This document shows positions 16,769 to 25,951 of a DNA stretch of 64,000 bases, piece after piece (within the stretch, counting starts at the first letter, position 1; every line of letters begins with the position of its first letter). Below the pieces are notes generated by a model. The model was given only the letters and a program-made list of their open reading frames with translations. It made no database searches and was not told the origin of the DNA. Made by a program: the position numbers and the translations under genes. Source of the DNA: an uncultured Cellvibrionales bacterium (GTDB taxonomy: Bacteria; Pseudomonadota; Gammaproteobacteria; Pseudomonadales; GM7GCV1). Where the stretch lies: positions 27,331 to 91,330 of the forward strand of contig CAJXYP010000012.1 in NCBI GenBank assembly GCA_913063225.1, given 5' to 3'.

Positions 16769-18415
16769 ATGAAAGGTGTATTTTTTAGCGTTATTGTTTT
16801 GGGGCTGACTCTGGCTAGTCCCCACTCCTTTTCGCATCACGCATTCGCGGCGACTTTTACAAGCGATGCGCCCATTACTGTTGAAGGGGAAGTAACCAGG
16901 TTTAGCTTTAGAAACCCTCATGTTCTAGTCGTTTTTGAAGTTACCAATGACGACGGTTCGAAGACCGAGTGGGTAGGCGAAGGTTATTCCGCTACGACAT
17001 TGCGACGACAAGGTTGGAGCAATGATACATTCTCGATCGGCGACCGGATTCGTATTGGCGGCGATTCAACTCATGATGGCTCACCGATGGTGGCAATTGT
17101 TACCGCGGATCTATTGGACCCGAATAGTCAATCGGTGCTGAGTAGTCTTGCCGGCGTGGAAGTAGAGATCGCTGAACCAACCGCATTCGTGCCACGTGAC
17201 CGACAATCACTACTTTCCGACGGACGTCCGAATTTGTCAGGTCTATGGCATGGAGAAGGCTCTCCCTACGCATCACCTCGAGACCCTTTTGTTCCATTCA
17301 ATGCGGCTGGATTGGCTCATCAAGCGGCTTATCAGCCCGCCAATGATCCTCAGGTTTTCTGTGATAATCCTGGGCTAATAAGACAGGCCGGTATGTCTCA
17401 CTATGGTGTGAGAGTTGCACAGTATGACGACCGCGTAGTGTTTGATTACGAAGAATACGGTGGTCACCGAGTAGTCTATTTCGACGACCGGGCTGCTCTG
17501 GGAATCCATAGCCACCTTGGCGATGCTATAGCCCGTTATGAAAACGGAGCTTTAGTGGTAGAGATCACAAACCTGTTGCCCAACTTAGCGACACCAGAAG
17601 GCAATCGCCTAAGCGATCAGGCAACCATAGTTCAAACCTACCAGAGAGTGGATGAGCCCGGATATGGCGCAATGCTCTCGGTAGAAACTGCCACAACAGA
17701 CCCCGTCTATCTCGCTGAACCCTTTATTATGACCAATATTAAGGTCGCCGTTGAGGATGAAGTCTTTATTGAAAATAGTTGCTCTCCGCCTCTTCGTGAT
17801 CGCCCGGAAGTACACCCTTTCATGAGTTTCTTTCTTACCAGTGAAGGTCCGGGTGATGGCGCTAATCTAGGCGGCCTTGAGGGCGCTGATGCTCACTGCT
17901 CCGCTCTGGCCTCTGAAGTCGGCCAAGGTGACAAGATTTGGCAAGCCTATCTTAGCACCACCGCCAGCACTAATGGTGAGAACGGTGTGAACGCGCGCGA
18001 TAGAATCGGAACAGGCCCTTGGTACAACGCTAAGGGCGAGCTGGTAGCAATGGATATTAATAACCTTCACTCCGACCAAAATTCGCTAACCAAGACGACC
18101 GCAGTGGATCAACGTGGGCGAGAATTTCACCAAATTGTATCTACTGTGCAGGATGACGGAATAAACAGTCGCCACGATATTCTTACGGGCAGCGAACTCG
18201 ATGGCATAGCCTCTAATGCAGAGGGCGACACTACTTGTAGTAATTGGACCAGCAATGGCGAAGGTAGTGCTCTAATTGGCCATGGTGATCGACGAGGAGG
18301 AGGTGTAAACCCGACTTCTTGGAACTACGCACATGCCACCAGAGGTTGTAGCCCGGAGCTATTAGCTTCCAGCGATGGCGACGGATTTTTCTACTGCTTT
18401 GCCACAGACGAGTAG
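16769..18415 (+). CDS. DUF6152-type protein fused to a lectin-like C-terminal domain (copy C)
   Basis: The chosen ATG (GGGACCAAA upstream) gives M-K-G-V-F-F-S-V-I-V-L-G-L-T-L-A and cleavage after S-F-S, leaving His-His-Ala-Phe. A longer frame from 16697 adds 24 residues before the signal. Residues about 20-370 hold both DUF6152-family modules, with F-R-N-P-H-V and Y-E-N-G-A-L-V-V. From about 370 a new domain begins: F-F-L-T-S-E-G-P-G-D-G-A-N-L-G-G-L, G-A-D-A-H-C, A-Y-L-S-T-T, A-R-D-R-I-G-T-G-P-W-Y-N-A, L-H-S-D. This resembles the DUF1554/C-type-lectin-like domain of secreted bacterial proteins. It is 548 residues, against about 345-375 for the other copies. It leads a two-gene operon. Confidence 0.78.
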   Translation: MKGVFFSVIVLGLTLASPHSFSHHAFAATFTSDAPITVEGEVTRFSFRNPHVLVVFEVTNDDGSKTEWVGEGYSATTLRRQGWSNDTFSIGDRIRIGGDSTHDGSPMVAIVTADLLDPNSQSVLSSLAGVEVEIAEPTAFVPRDRQSLLSDGRPNLSGLWHGEGSPYASPRDPFVPFNAAGLAHQAAYQPANDPQVFCDNPGLIRQAGMSHYGVRVAQYDDRVVFDYEEYGGHRVVYFDDRAALGIHSHLGDAIARYENGALVVEITNLLPNLATPEGNRLSDQATIVQTYQRVDEPGYGAMLSVETATTDPVYLAEPFIMTNIKVAVEDEVFIENSCSPPLRDRPEVHPFMSFFLTSEGPGDGANLGGLEGADAHCSALASEVGQGDKIWQAYLSTTASTNGENGVNARDRIGTGPWYNAKGELVAMDINNLHSDQNSLTKTTAVDQRGREFHQIVSTVQDDGINSRHDILTGSELDGIASNAEGDTTCSNWTSNGEGSALIGHGDRRGGGVNPTSWNYAHATRGCSPELLASSDGDGFFYCFATDE

Positions 18416-18443
18416 TATCTCAATTTACGAATAGGGGGAAGTT

Positions 18444-19478
18444 ATGAAGTTTGTTCTGCTCACGATAGTTTTAAACATTCTGAGTTTTTCACAGACGTCT
18501 TTTGCACACCATAGTGATGCCGGAATGGATGAGAGTTCTGTCGTAACACTCGAAGGAAAAGTAACTGAATTTGTCTGGCGACAACCACACGTCTATCTCG
18601 TGGTTGAAGTAATGGAAAACGGAGAACCCGTCGTTTGGGATGTCCAATTCGCCGGGATAAATTCGCTGACTAGAAACAGCGGTTGGAACTCTGAGACTTT
18701 TAGGCCAGGTGACGAAGTATTTGTAAGAGTTAACCCGGCGATAAATGGTAAGCCCTATGGAAAAATATCTACAATCGAACGGCTTGACGGTACTCCGGTA
18801 GCCATTGCGCCGGGAGAAACCACGAGCAGCAGAGTGCCCGCGGATTCATTCGACGGCAATTGGATCGCCGATCGAACCAGAGTAGGCCCCTCATACCCGG
18901 GTGGATTTGACGGTTTTTTCCATGCCCAGCTTGTACTCACTGAAGCCGGCATAGCAGCTAGAGATGCCTATGATCCGCTTTCTGCGGAAAACCCGGAATC
19001 AAGCTGTCTGGGCCGACCTACCCCTTCTGCCTTTGTATCTACCACAGGCTATCTTATGCAGTTCGATCTAAGCGATGCGGAAGACAGCATTATAATTAAC
19101 AGCGAGTGGTATAACGAGCAGCGCACTGTATATATGGATGGTAGAGAACATCCTGATTCATCCATAACCTTCGTCACCGGACACTCAATCGGACACTGGG
19201 ACCAAGGCACTTTGGTCATCGATACTAGAAACTTCGATGACCATCGCTCTCCCTATCAAATAGGGGTGCCCTCGAGCTCACAAAAGCACGTCGTAGAAAG
19301 ATACCAGTTGATTGAAGATGATACGGCTATGTCGGCAGAGTTTATTCTGGAAGACCCGGAGTTTCTTGCTGAACCGATGCACCACTCTAGAGTGCTTCTG
19401 CATTCTCCGCATATGAATATGCTGGGTACCGATTGCGACCTTGAAAGTACCACCCGCCTTCTGAATTTGGGTAGCTAA
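18444..19478 (+). CDS. DUF6152-type exported protein (copy D)
   Basis: A 344-residue protein, 28 bp after copy C, with AGGGGGAAGTT before the ATG, so the two are probably one mRNA. The signal peptide ends in S-F-A, leaving His-His-Ser-Asp. The motif reads W-R-Q-P-H-V-Y, with Gln in place of the Asn seen in the other five copies. The C-terminal module has G-H-S-I-G-H-W-D-Q-G-T-L-V-I-D-T and a late Cys (T-D-C-D-L). A second His-rich spot, P-M-H-H-S-R, lies near the end. Confidence 0.8.
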   Translation: MKFVLLTIVLNILSFSQTSFAHHSDAGMDESSVVTLEGKVTEFVWRQPHVYLVVEVMENGEPVVWDVQFAGINSLTRNSGWNSETFRPGDEVFVRVNPAINGKPYGKISTIERLDGTPVAIAPGETTSSRVPADSFDGNWIADRTRVGPSYPGGFDGFFHAQLVLTEAGIAARDAYDPLSAENPESSCLGRPTPSAFVSTTGYLMQFDLSDAEDSIIINSEWYNEQRTVYMDGREHPDSSITFVTGHSIGHWDQGTLVIDTRNFDDHRSPYQIGVPSSSQKHVVERYQLIEDDTAMSAEFILEDPEFLAEPMHHSRVLLHSPHMNMLGTDCDLESTTRLLNLGS

Positions 19479-19494
19479 AAAAACAGTTTAGCTA
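19472..19494. terminator. Bidirectional hairpin between convergent genes
   Basis: TAGCTAAA and TTTAGCTA form an 8-bp stem with an A-rich seven-base loop. It spans the stop codons of both convergent genes, whose ends are only 13 bp apart, and could end transcription in both directions. Confidence 0.5.
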
Positions 19495-20247
19495 AGACTG
19501 GTTCGGGCCTAGCACCTGCCAAAACAGCATTAGGCCAACCAAGAAAATTACCGAGTAAATGATCTTGTAAAAAATATCATTGGATAACTTCTTGTTGGCC
19601 CAAACGCCCAATTTGACACCCACTACTGCAAGTGGAATTAACATCAATGACGTCATCAAATTGCCCGGTGCCAACATGCCTAAAAAACTGTAGGGAACCA
19701 GTTTCACAAAATTAACTACCGCAAAGAAAATAACCGCGGTGCCCGCATAGAGCCGTCGATCCATTTTCTGCGGCAACATATAGAGCTGAAAAGTAGGCGC
19801 GCCAGCGTGAGCAAGAAAGCTGGTAAACCCACTGCTGGTGCCCAGCAATACCCCAAGAGGCGCACTTGGGTTCTTCACAGCAGTCGCGAAGCGACCCTTA
19901 AAGAAAAAGTGCACGGTAAAAAGTATTGCGATGGTGCCCACGAAAAGACGAATCATGTCGTCATTTATGAATTGGGCGCTCAACCCGCCTATCAGAATAC
20001 CCAGCATCGCACCGGGAAGAAGAATCATTAAATTGCGTTTGTCATAGGTACCGCGATATTCCCATACGCTTTGCGCATCCATCGCCAGCAATATGGGCAG
20101 CATGATGCCAGCGGCCTGAATAGGCGAAATAACCAATGCCATAAGTGGCACAGCGAGCAAAGCAATACCGCCAAAACCGCCTTTGGACATGCCCGTAATT
20201 AACACGGCGGGCAGTGCTACCGCGTAAAACCATGGATCGGCAATCAT
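19492..20247 (-). CDS. TSUP family (TauE/SafE) anion permease
   Basis: Inner-membrane protein of 251 residues with about eight hydrophobic segments and the N-terminal G-M-S-K-G-G-F-G-G-I-A-L-L-A-V-P motif typical of the sulfite exporter TauE/SafE family. Family members export sulfite or sulfonate-type anions or import related compounds. It is the last gene of the minus-strand run 29872-19492, following fumarylacetoacetase by 56 bp. An export role for an anionic by-product is possible. A link to the two sulfatases is only suggested by distance (about 13 kb). Confidence 0.85.
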   Translation of the reverse strand: MIADPWFYAVALPAVLITGMSKGGFGGIALLAVPLMALVISPIQAAGIMLPILLAMDAQSVWEYRGTYDKRNLMILLPGAMLGILIGGLSAQFINDDMIRLFVGTIAILFTVHFFFKGRFATAVKNPSAPLGVLLGTSSGFTSFLAHAGAPTFQLYMLPQKMDRRLYAGTAVIFFAVVNFVKLVPYSFLGMLAPGNLMTSLMLIPLAVVGVKLGVWANKKLSNDIFYKIIYSVIFLVGLMLFWQVLGPNQS

Positions 20248-20303
20248 TGAATTATTCTTCCTACCTTACTGTCTATTTAAATTTTTATCGAAAGAACTGC
20301 AGC

Positions 20304-21632
20304 TTATCGATAGTCGACGGCGGGGGGAAGTACCGTGCCGGTGACCTCGCCAAAACCAATTTTTGGATAGCCATCTTTCTTACTGGCGCCTTTGAAAGTT
20401 ACCTTATCGCCAATTTGCAGGAAGCTGCGTAACTCACCCGTAGGCAGTTGTCTGGTTATGGAGCCAGCTTCAGATAGTTCCATCAGGCAGGCAGAAGCAC
20501 TAGGTGCTTCACCAGATACCGTGCCGCTACCAATCAAGTCACCCGAACGAAGGTTGCAGCCGTTGCTCGTATGCTGGGTAATTATCTGCCCAATGGTCCA
20601 GGACGCATCCAAAGTCGTATTGCTGCTATTAACAACCGGATCCATGCCTTGTTGACGCATTTTTTTGGTCGAAACAAAAACATCGAAATCTACATCGATA
20701 GCGCCAGAGGCGCGATTCTGCTCGGAGTCTAAATAGGGCAGCGGTGCAGGCCAACCTTCTTCAGGAACGGCTTGCTGAGGGGCTCTAAAAGGCGCCATGG
20801 CTTCCATGGTTATTACCCATGGAGATACGGAGGTTGCGTGGTTTTTACCTAAAAATGGGCCTAGTGGCAGTCGTTCCCACTTTTGTATGTCCCGGGCGGA
20901 CCAATCGTTAACAATACAGAACCCAAATATATGATCTTCGGCATCCTCGATTAAAATCGGATGGCCTCGTTCGTTGCCGGTACCCACAATAATTCCGAGC
21001 TCAAGCTCGTAATCAAAATTTACACAGGGCTTAACCTCCGGAGTTTCGTTTTCGGCCTCTATTTGTCCAATAGGCAGGTAAATGGGTGAGCCGGAAACCA
21101 CCACTGAGGACGACCGACCGTGATACGCACGAGGAAGGTAGTAGCCATTTGGCAAAGGCTTGGTGGCGCCGGACATTAACTTGCGCATGCGCTTGGCGTG
21201 GTGGTGTGAGCATTCGTAGTCAGTGAAGTCACCAATATTCATGGATAGAGCCAACTGAGCATCTGACTGCGCGAGCATAATATTTTTGGATAATGCTTTG
21301 GCTTTGTCCGCCAACTCGCCGTTGTTCAACAGTATGGAAAATATTTGGTTGCGCGCGGCGCTCCAATCTTCCTTTCCAAGCGCCATAAAGTCGTTAAGTC
21401 CAGCTTTTTGTAGGGCGGCTATTGCTTCCTCAGACAAGGCTGACAGCAGACCAGCTCTCGCACAAGCACTAAGGTCCAGTATCTGATCGCCAATACCAAC
21501 ACCTAAGCGCTGGCCAGCAGCTTCTGTAGTAAAAGCACAGAAGGGTAAATTCTGAATGGGAAAATCAACATCAATAATGTTGGCAGATTCGACCCAACTC
21601 TGTGCGTCCGCTGCGTGTGTTCTATCTAGCAT
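20304..21632 (-). CDS. fahA: Fumarylacetoacetase
   Basis: Cleaves 4-fumarylacetoacetate to fumarate and acetoacetate, the last step of tyrosine/homogentisate breakdown (EC 3.7.1.2), in the cytoplasm. The start M-L-D-R-T-H is preceded by AAGGTAG. A longer frame from 21707 overlaps the upstream gene. About 442 residues, the usual length. D-F-T-D-Y-E-C-S-H-H-H-A holds the catalytic His and the first metal Asp. D-Y-E-L-E-L-G-I-I-V-G gives the two Glu ligands. W-S-A-R-D-I-Q-K-W-E and P-L-G-P-F-L-G-K-N complete the site. No homogentisate dioxygenase or maleylacetoacetate isomerase lies nearby, so it may serve a related acylpyruvate in this operon. Confidence 0.92.
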   Translation of the reverse strand: MLDRTHAADAQSWVESANIIDVDFPIQNLPFCAFTTEAAGQRLGVGIGDQILDLSACARAGLLSALSEEAIAALQKAGLNDFMALGKEDWSAARNQIFSILLNNGELADKAKALSKNIMLAQSDAQLALSMNIGDFTDYECSHHHAKRMRKLMSGATKPLPNGYYLPRAYHGRSSSVVVSGSPIYLPIGQIEAENETPEVKPCVNFDYELELGIIVGTGNERGHPILIEDAEDHIFGFCIVNDWSARDIQKWERLPLGPFLGKNHATSVSPWVITMEAMAPFRAPQQAVPEEGWPAPLPYLDSEQNRASGAIDVDFDVFVSTKKMRQQGMDPVVNSSNTTLDASWTIGQIITQHTSNGCNLRSGDLIGSGTVSGEAPSASACLMELSEAGSITRQLPTGELRSFLQIGDKVTFKGASKKDGYPKIGFGEVTGTVLPPAVDYR

Positions 21633-21663
21633 CAAAAAACTACCTTTTATAAATGTAAAAAAA

Positions 21664-22770
21664 TTATTCGGATTCAGTTTGAAACCAATGATCTTGTGGG
21701 CCACCAATTTGCAGAAGCATTCCTAGATCGTCGCCAAACCACATATTGAATTTCCACACCTCACCGTCGAACTCATGAAAGCCGAATTCGTATGCGGCGA
21801 TCGGACGATCCTGTGCTGGCAGACCTACCAAACTTACGGAATTTGTAGCCGTTAAACGGAACAGAATTGCCGCTCTTTTTCCATCTGAGGCAAGCATTGC
21901 AATGTGATCAACGCGACCTGGAAAGGCCGGCCCAAAGGGGTATTCAGTTCTTAGATCGAGAGGAGCCCGAGCGACTATATTCAAAAATCCACTACGCAGG
22001 CCTGTGCGTTGTGATTGATCCGCGAGCAGAACCTGCTCTTTGTATGCTGGAGATTTCCAAGCATTTACCTGAAGCTTATTCAGATATTCTTGTGAATCTA
22101 TTGGATTGGCCAAGGCTGCTTCCATAATCTCGTCGCCGGTTTGAGTCGGCAATACGAATGGCCAAGCTTCCCAACGACCGTCAGCACGAGCCGGTAGCTG
22201 CTCACCAACCTGAATGAGGAATCCAGCTTCGTCAGCCATATGCCAACTTTTGGTGATCTTGCCATCTTCAAGCCAGAACATTGCTCCAGCCAAAACATCA
22301 ACCTCTGTGCCGGTGCCGGGAATACCGTAGAAGTTTCCAGCGTGAGTTCCTCTAATCTGATATCTGACTACGACCATATCGCCGTCAGCAATATACATAT
22401 CAACCAGGTCTCGACGGTTGGCGATGGCTTCATTCATTGGATCTGCCATATCTGCCAGCTGAGAACCTGCGGCGTGATAGTCCATATTGGCAAATTCGGC
22501 ACGTATCAGTTCGTAATCCGGAGACAGAAGTTCCACTGAAACTTCAGGTAACAATGAGGTGCTATATGCCTCCATATATTCCATTACTACAAGCTTGTTG
22601 TAGTCTTCCTCTGATACTGGGTAATGGGTTCCCATCGTCGCCGACATTTCTTCATGCATGGCATCATTTACTGCATGCTGGTCGCCGCTCTCGCCGCAAC
22701 CAACTATGAAAAGCCCAAAGCCAAGAAGCATCAGAACCAAATATGGTTTTTTCGAATCAATAAATTTCAT
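21664..22770 (-). CDS. Double SnoaL-like (NTF2-fold) lipoprotein, copy 1
   Basis: A lipoprotein (F-I-V-G-C-G-E) with two repeats of a SnoaL/ester-cyclase-like fold. The first holds V-V-R-Y-Q-I-R-G-T-H-A-G-N-F-Y-G-I-P-G-T-G and D-G-K-I-T-K-S-W-H-M-A-D-E; the second I-L-F-R-L-T-A-T-N...M-W-F-G-D-D. Family members act on cyclic or small polyketide-type ligands; the activity here is unknown. ATG at 22768-22770 chosen with GGGAAG upstream; a TTG two codons earlier is possible. It follows copy 2 by 45 bp. A third paralogue lies at 56919. Confidence 0.72.
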   Translation of the reverse strand: MKFIDSKKPYLVLMLLGFGLFIVGCGESGDQHAVNDAMHEEMSATMGTHYPVSEEDYNKLVVMEYMEAYSTSLLPEVSVELLSPDYELIRAEFANMDYHAAGSQLADMADPMNEAIANRRDLVDMYIADGDMVVVRYQIRGTHAGNFYGIPGTGTEVDVLAGAMFWLEDGKITKSWHMADEAGFLIQVGEQLPARADGRWEAWPFVLPTQTGDEIMEAALANPIDSQEYLNKLQVNAWKSPAYKEQVLLADQSQRTGLRSGFLNIVARAPLDLRTEYPFGPAFPGRVDHIAMLASDGKRAAILFRLTATNSVSLVGLPAQDRPIAAYEFGFHEFDGEVWKFNMWFGDDLGMLLQIGGPQDHWFQTESE

Positions 22771-22814
22771 ACTCAATTACTTCCCAAAATATTCATAAAA
22801 TTATTTTTGTGAAT

Positions 22815-23900
22815 TTAGCGCTGCTCTGGAAACCAAAAGCTCTGAGGCCAGCCTAGCTGCATTAACATGGATTGGTCATCGCCAAACCACCAAGCATCTC
22901 GCCAATATCCATCGACAAACGTCATAAAGGCGAACTCCCATGCATCCATGGGTGCGTTCGATATTGGCAGCCCATACAAACTAGCGGTGTTGGTTCCGGT
23001 CAGACGGAAGCGAATCATGATGGTATCTCCATCAATCAAAAAATAGTCCATTTTGTCTATGCGGTCTGGAAAACCTCCCCCGAAACCCTGTTCAGCATCA
23101 CCATATTCGCTTCCAATTCCGGTTATATGCTTGAATCCAGGACGCAGGAAATTATCGTAGGGGCGCGCGCCATTTTCTTCATTTATGATCCCAGGAGGTG
23201 GGTTGTTTGCCTTACGTGCAGCGATTATTAGCTTGTTGTGGTACTCGATAGTACCCGCCGGGTTAGCCAGCATAAATTGCAGAATGTCATCCGAGGCAAT
23301 CGCGTGTTCGCCACCGGTTGGTGGAATATTATATCGACCGTCTTCGCGGGCTGGCATCGGAGCGCCCAGCTGTAGTAAAAGTTCGATTTCATCGCTCATA
23401 AACCAAGCTTCGGTGATCTTGCCGTCGGTCAATTCAAAAACTGCGACCGAGTAGATCTCAAAATCCTTTCCGGTTGCTGGGATACCATAGAGATTGCCTG
23501 AATGCGTTCCTTGAATAAGATAGCGGACCGCAACACTGCTTCCCTCGCCCATTACTAGATCAAGAGTATCTTTACGGTTTGAGATTGCCTGATCAAGGGA
23601 ATCAGCCTGCTCGGCCAATATTGAGCCCTGAACGTTGTAGGCTAGGTTTTCAAACTCATTGCGAACTTCCTGATAGTTCCCAGCCATAAATTCATCAGAA
23701 AGCTCGGCTGGGCTTAGATCCAAACGGCTTTCCATAAAGCGGGTGACAACCGCCTTATTGATTTCTCTTTCAGAGAGCCCCGCACTGTCAGCGGATGGCA
23801 TAGAACCACAAGCAACCAAGCCCAACAGTAGCGCAACCAAAACCCCAGTCTTTAAAACCCAAACCTCTTTCAACTTTGATTTCAAATCTGAAATAGACAT
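22815..23900 (-). CDS. Double SnoaL-like (NTF2-fold) lipoprotein, copy 2
   Basis: Paralogue of the next gene, 361 residues, AGGAGAT before the ATG, lipobox L-V-A-C-G. First module: V-A-V-R-Y-L-I-Q-G-T-H-S-G-N-L-Y-G-I-P-A-T-G-K and D-G-K-I-T-E-A-W-F-M-S-D-E. Second module: M-I-R-F-R-L-T-G-T-N-T-A-S-L-Y-G-L-P and W-W-F-G-D-D-Q-S-M-L-M-Q-L-G. It sits 8 bp after the TctC-type gene, so it belongs to the transporter operon. An extracytoplasmic ligand-binding or isomerising role is plausible but unproven. Confidence 0.74.
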   Translation of the reverse strand: MSISDLKSKLKEVWVLKTGVLVALLLGLVACGSMPSADSAGLSEREINKAVVTRFMESRLDLSPAELSDEFMAGNYQEVRNEFENLAYNVQGSILAEQADSLDQAISNRKDTLDLVMGEGSSVAVRYLIQGTHSGNLYGIPATGKDFEIYSVAVFELTDGKITEAWFMSDEIELLLQLGAPMPAREDGRYNIPPTGGEHAIASDDILQFMLANPAGTIEYHNKLIIAARKANNPPPGIINEENGARPYDNFLRPGFKHITGIGSEYGDAEQGFGGGFPDRIDKMDYFLIDGDTIMIRFRLTGTNTASLYGLPISNAPMDAWEFAFMTFVDGYWRDAWWFGDDQSMLMQLGWPQSFWFPEQR

Positions 23901-23908
23901 CTCATCTC

Positions 23909-25051
23909 CTATTCTTCAACAATGTATTGTTTAATAAATTCAACGGAAGCCATATCAACATTGGCGGTTTCAGTAAATCGTTGCTGAATATAGTCATTGG
24001 GGACCACCTCATAAAAGTAACCTAGCACCTTGGTTACTTCGGCAATCATTTCCGGATCGACCACGGCCTTGGCAAAGCCCTCTCGTAACATGGCCAAAGC
24101 TTCGGGATCTGTTCCGGGCGGGGCCAATAGCATATTGTCGGCAACGCTTCGCAGATCCAGCGCGAGCTTTAGCGCTTCCCAATATTCACCGGAAGGTGGC
24201 TCACCTTTTATCGACTCATATACTTCCATATAAGTTGGAATATCTGGGGCGAAACTTGCGCGGGGATAGTCCCCATCTGCATTGCGGTAAGGAAAGTGCC
24301 ACAAGGGAGCAACAAATCCCGGCTCAATCAGCGTAGATACCACCGCAGACCGATATCCGGAAAAAGTACCGCCAAAACTGTTGATCTCGCTAGTTTGAAT
24401 GGCGTTTCGCACGGTATTTTCACTTGAGTAACCCGTCACGTATCTATAGTCCAATCCGAGACTATCCAGCGCCAAACGTGGCATTAAATCAAGACTAGAA
24501 CTAGTGCGGATACCGCCAAGAACAATATTGTCAGCTCTGGAAATATCTTCCGAAGAATTGAATTCTCCGGCAACGGCATCCAGGCGTGCAAACTGCATAA
24601 TCGGCCCACTGCGCAAACCACCGACTACATCAAATTTGTCCAACTCATAGCGGATACCGGGCTCACCCAATAATGGCACCAGCAGGCTAATGGGAGCAAA
24701 TAGCACCGTTTCACCATCTGTCCGAGCAACTTCATAGGCATAGTTGAGCGCGCGAATGCCGGCAGCACCGGACATATTCTGAACAATAACGTTGGGGTTG
24801 CCTGGAATATGCTTACTAAGGTATTTGTTGAGCAACCTGGCACTGGTATCTGTACCGCCGCCGGGGTTAAAGCCTACAACTATAGTGAGAGTTTTACCGC
24901 TAAAATCTGCGCCACCCTCTTGGCTTCCCTGGTTCGAACCCTCGACAGCAGCAGTATCCGTCTCACCCGAATCTGAACAACCGAGCAGAACGAGAGCCGC
25001 GATGCTAACCAACAGTATCGATCTAAGTTTAAGACTAATTTTGTTCACCAT
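23909..25051 (-). CDS. tctC: TctC-type solute-binding lipoprotein
   Basis: Periplasmic binding protein of a tripartite tricarboxylate transporter. The ATG at 25049-25051 has CGGAGAGAA directly upstream; a GTG seven codons earlier is the alternative. Lipobox L-L-G-C-S and then a low-complexity acidic Gly/Ser/Gln spacer. The mature domain starts K-T-L-T-I-V-V-G-F-N-P-G-G-G-T-D-T-S-A-R, the ligand-loop signature of TctC proteins, followed by V-Q-N-M-S-G-A-A-G. The carboxylate is unknown. The FGE-like gene separates it from the TctAB gene, an unusual order. Confidence 0.88.
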   Translation of the reverse strand: MVNKISLKLRSILLVSIAALVLLGCSDSGETDTAAVEGSNQGSQEGGADFSGKTLTIVVGFNPGGGTDTSARLLNKYLSKHIPGNPNVIVQNMSGAAGIRALNYAYEVARTDGETVLFAPISLLVPLLGEPGIRYELDKFDVVGGLRSGPIMQFARLDAVAGEFNSSEDISRADNIVLGGIRTSSSLDLMPRLALDSLGLDYRYVTGYSSENTVRNAIQTSEINSFGGTFSGYRSAVVSTLIEPGFVAPLWHFPYRNADGDYPRASFAPDIPTYMEVYESIKGEPPSGEYWEALKLALDLRSVADNMLLAPPGTDPEALAMLREGFAKAVVDPEMIAEVTKVLGYFYEVVPNDYIQQRFTETANVDMASVEFIKQYIVEE

Positions 25052-25075
25052 TTCTCTCCGTGCATTAGACACTCT

Positions 25076-25924
25076 CTAGATATCTTCAGCTAAACGAATA
25101 CCGTAACCGTTTCCGGCGCTGGTTCTATCGTTATCGTTTCTATTCGCGGCACGAATATTTCGTGAATAATGCGTCCAGGAACCTCCTCGCAGAGGGCTTC
25201 TCGCACAATCACCTTCGTCCCAAGAATTGCCATTTGTAGGAGCGCCTTCATAGCTGTCGTTCCAGCAATCTGAAACCCATTCCCATACGTTGCCTGCAGT
25301 GTCATACAAACCCCAAGGACTGGGTTCGAAGGAACCAACAGGGGCAGTATATTCCCACTCATCTCGTCCAAAAATACCGGTTCCCTTGCCGCAGCAATCG
25401 TTGGGCCCGTAGTTGGCGTATTCGCGGGAAATATTGCTTCCCCAAGGGTAGGGAGCGTCGGTCCCAGCACGGCCCATATACTCCCACTCAGCTTCTGTCG
25501 GCAACCGAAAAGAACGTCCAGTCCGTTCGGACAACCAGGCCGCCAAGGCATTGCCGTCATGCCAACTGACATTGGTTACGGGTCGGGTCTCTCGCCCCCA
25601 GCCTTCATCACCCGGCAGATCGCGGCCAGTGGATTCAGCAAAAAAATCATAGAGATCAAAAGTAACTTCGTGGCTGGCAATAGCGAAAGTCTGCACACTA
25701 ACCTCGTGCACTGGCAGTTCATTGGCGTCACCCTCTTCCACCATATCGCCCATACTGAAAGTGCCACCCTCAATATGAACCATTGCCGGCATGAGCTCTT
25801 GCAGGCGCTCCTGCCGCGCATCAGATTGTGAGCAGGCAGAGACTGCAGTCAGCAATAATGCCACTATCATCAGTGAAGAAGCTGTCCTCCAAATACTCAT
25901 AAAAGTGCTCGTAAAAGAATTCAT
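25076..25924 (-). CDS. FGE-like (SUMF1-domain) lipoprotein lacking catalytic cysteines
   Basis: FGE-sulfatase fold protein of about 282 residues. M-V-H-I-E-G-G-T-F-S-M-G-D, P-V-H-E-V-S-V, P-V-T-N-V-S-W-H-D, L-P-T-E-A-E-W-E-Y and W-G-L-Y-D-T-A-G-N-V-W-E-W-V mark the domain. True formylglycine generators use two Cys near the C-terminus. Here that region reads G-G-S-W-T-H-Y-S-R-N-I-R-A-A-N-R...G-N-G-Y-G-I-R-L-A, with neither Cys. So it is probably not a sulfatase maturase. Signal ends in V-S-A-C-S. The ATG at 25922-25924 follows AGGGAAAA; a TTG nine codons earlier abuts the TctAB stop. Confidence 0.85.
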   Translation of the reverse strand: MNSFTSTFMSIWRTASSLMIVALLLTAVSACSQSDARQERLQELMPAMVHIEGGTFSMGDMVEEGDANELPVHEVSVQTFAIASHEVTFDLYDFFAESTGRDLPGDEGWGRETRPVTNVSWHDGNALAAWLSERTGRSFRLPTEAEWEYMGRAGTDAPYPWGSNISREYANYGPNDCCGKGTGIFGRDEWEYTAPVGSFEPSPWGLYDTAGNVWEWVSDCWNDSYEGAPTNGNSWDEGDCARSPLRGGSWTHYSRNIRAANRNDNDRTSAGNGYGIRLAEDI

Positions 25925-25951
25925 TTCATTTTTCCCTAATTTTTTAATCAA

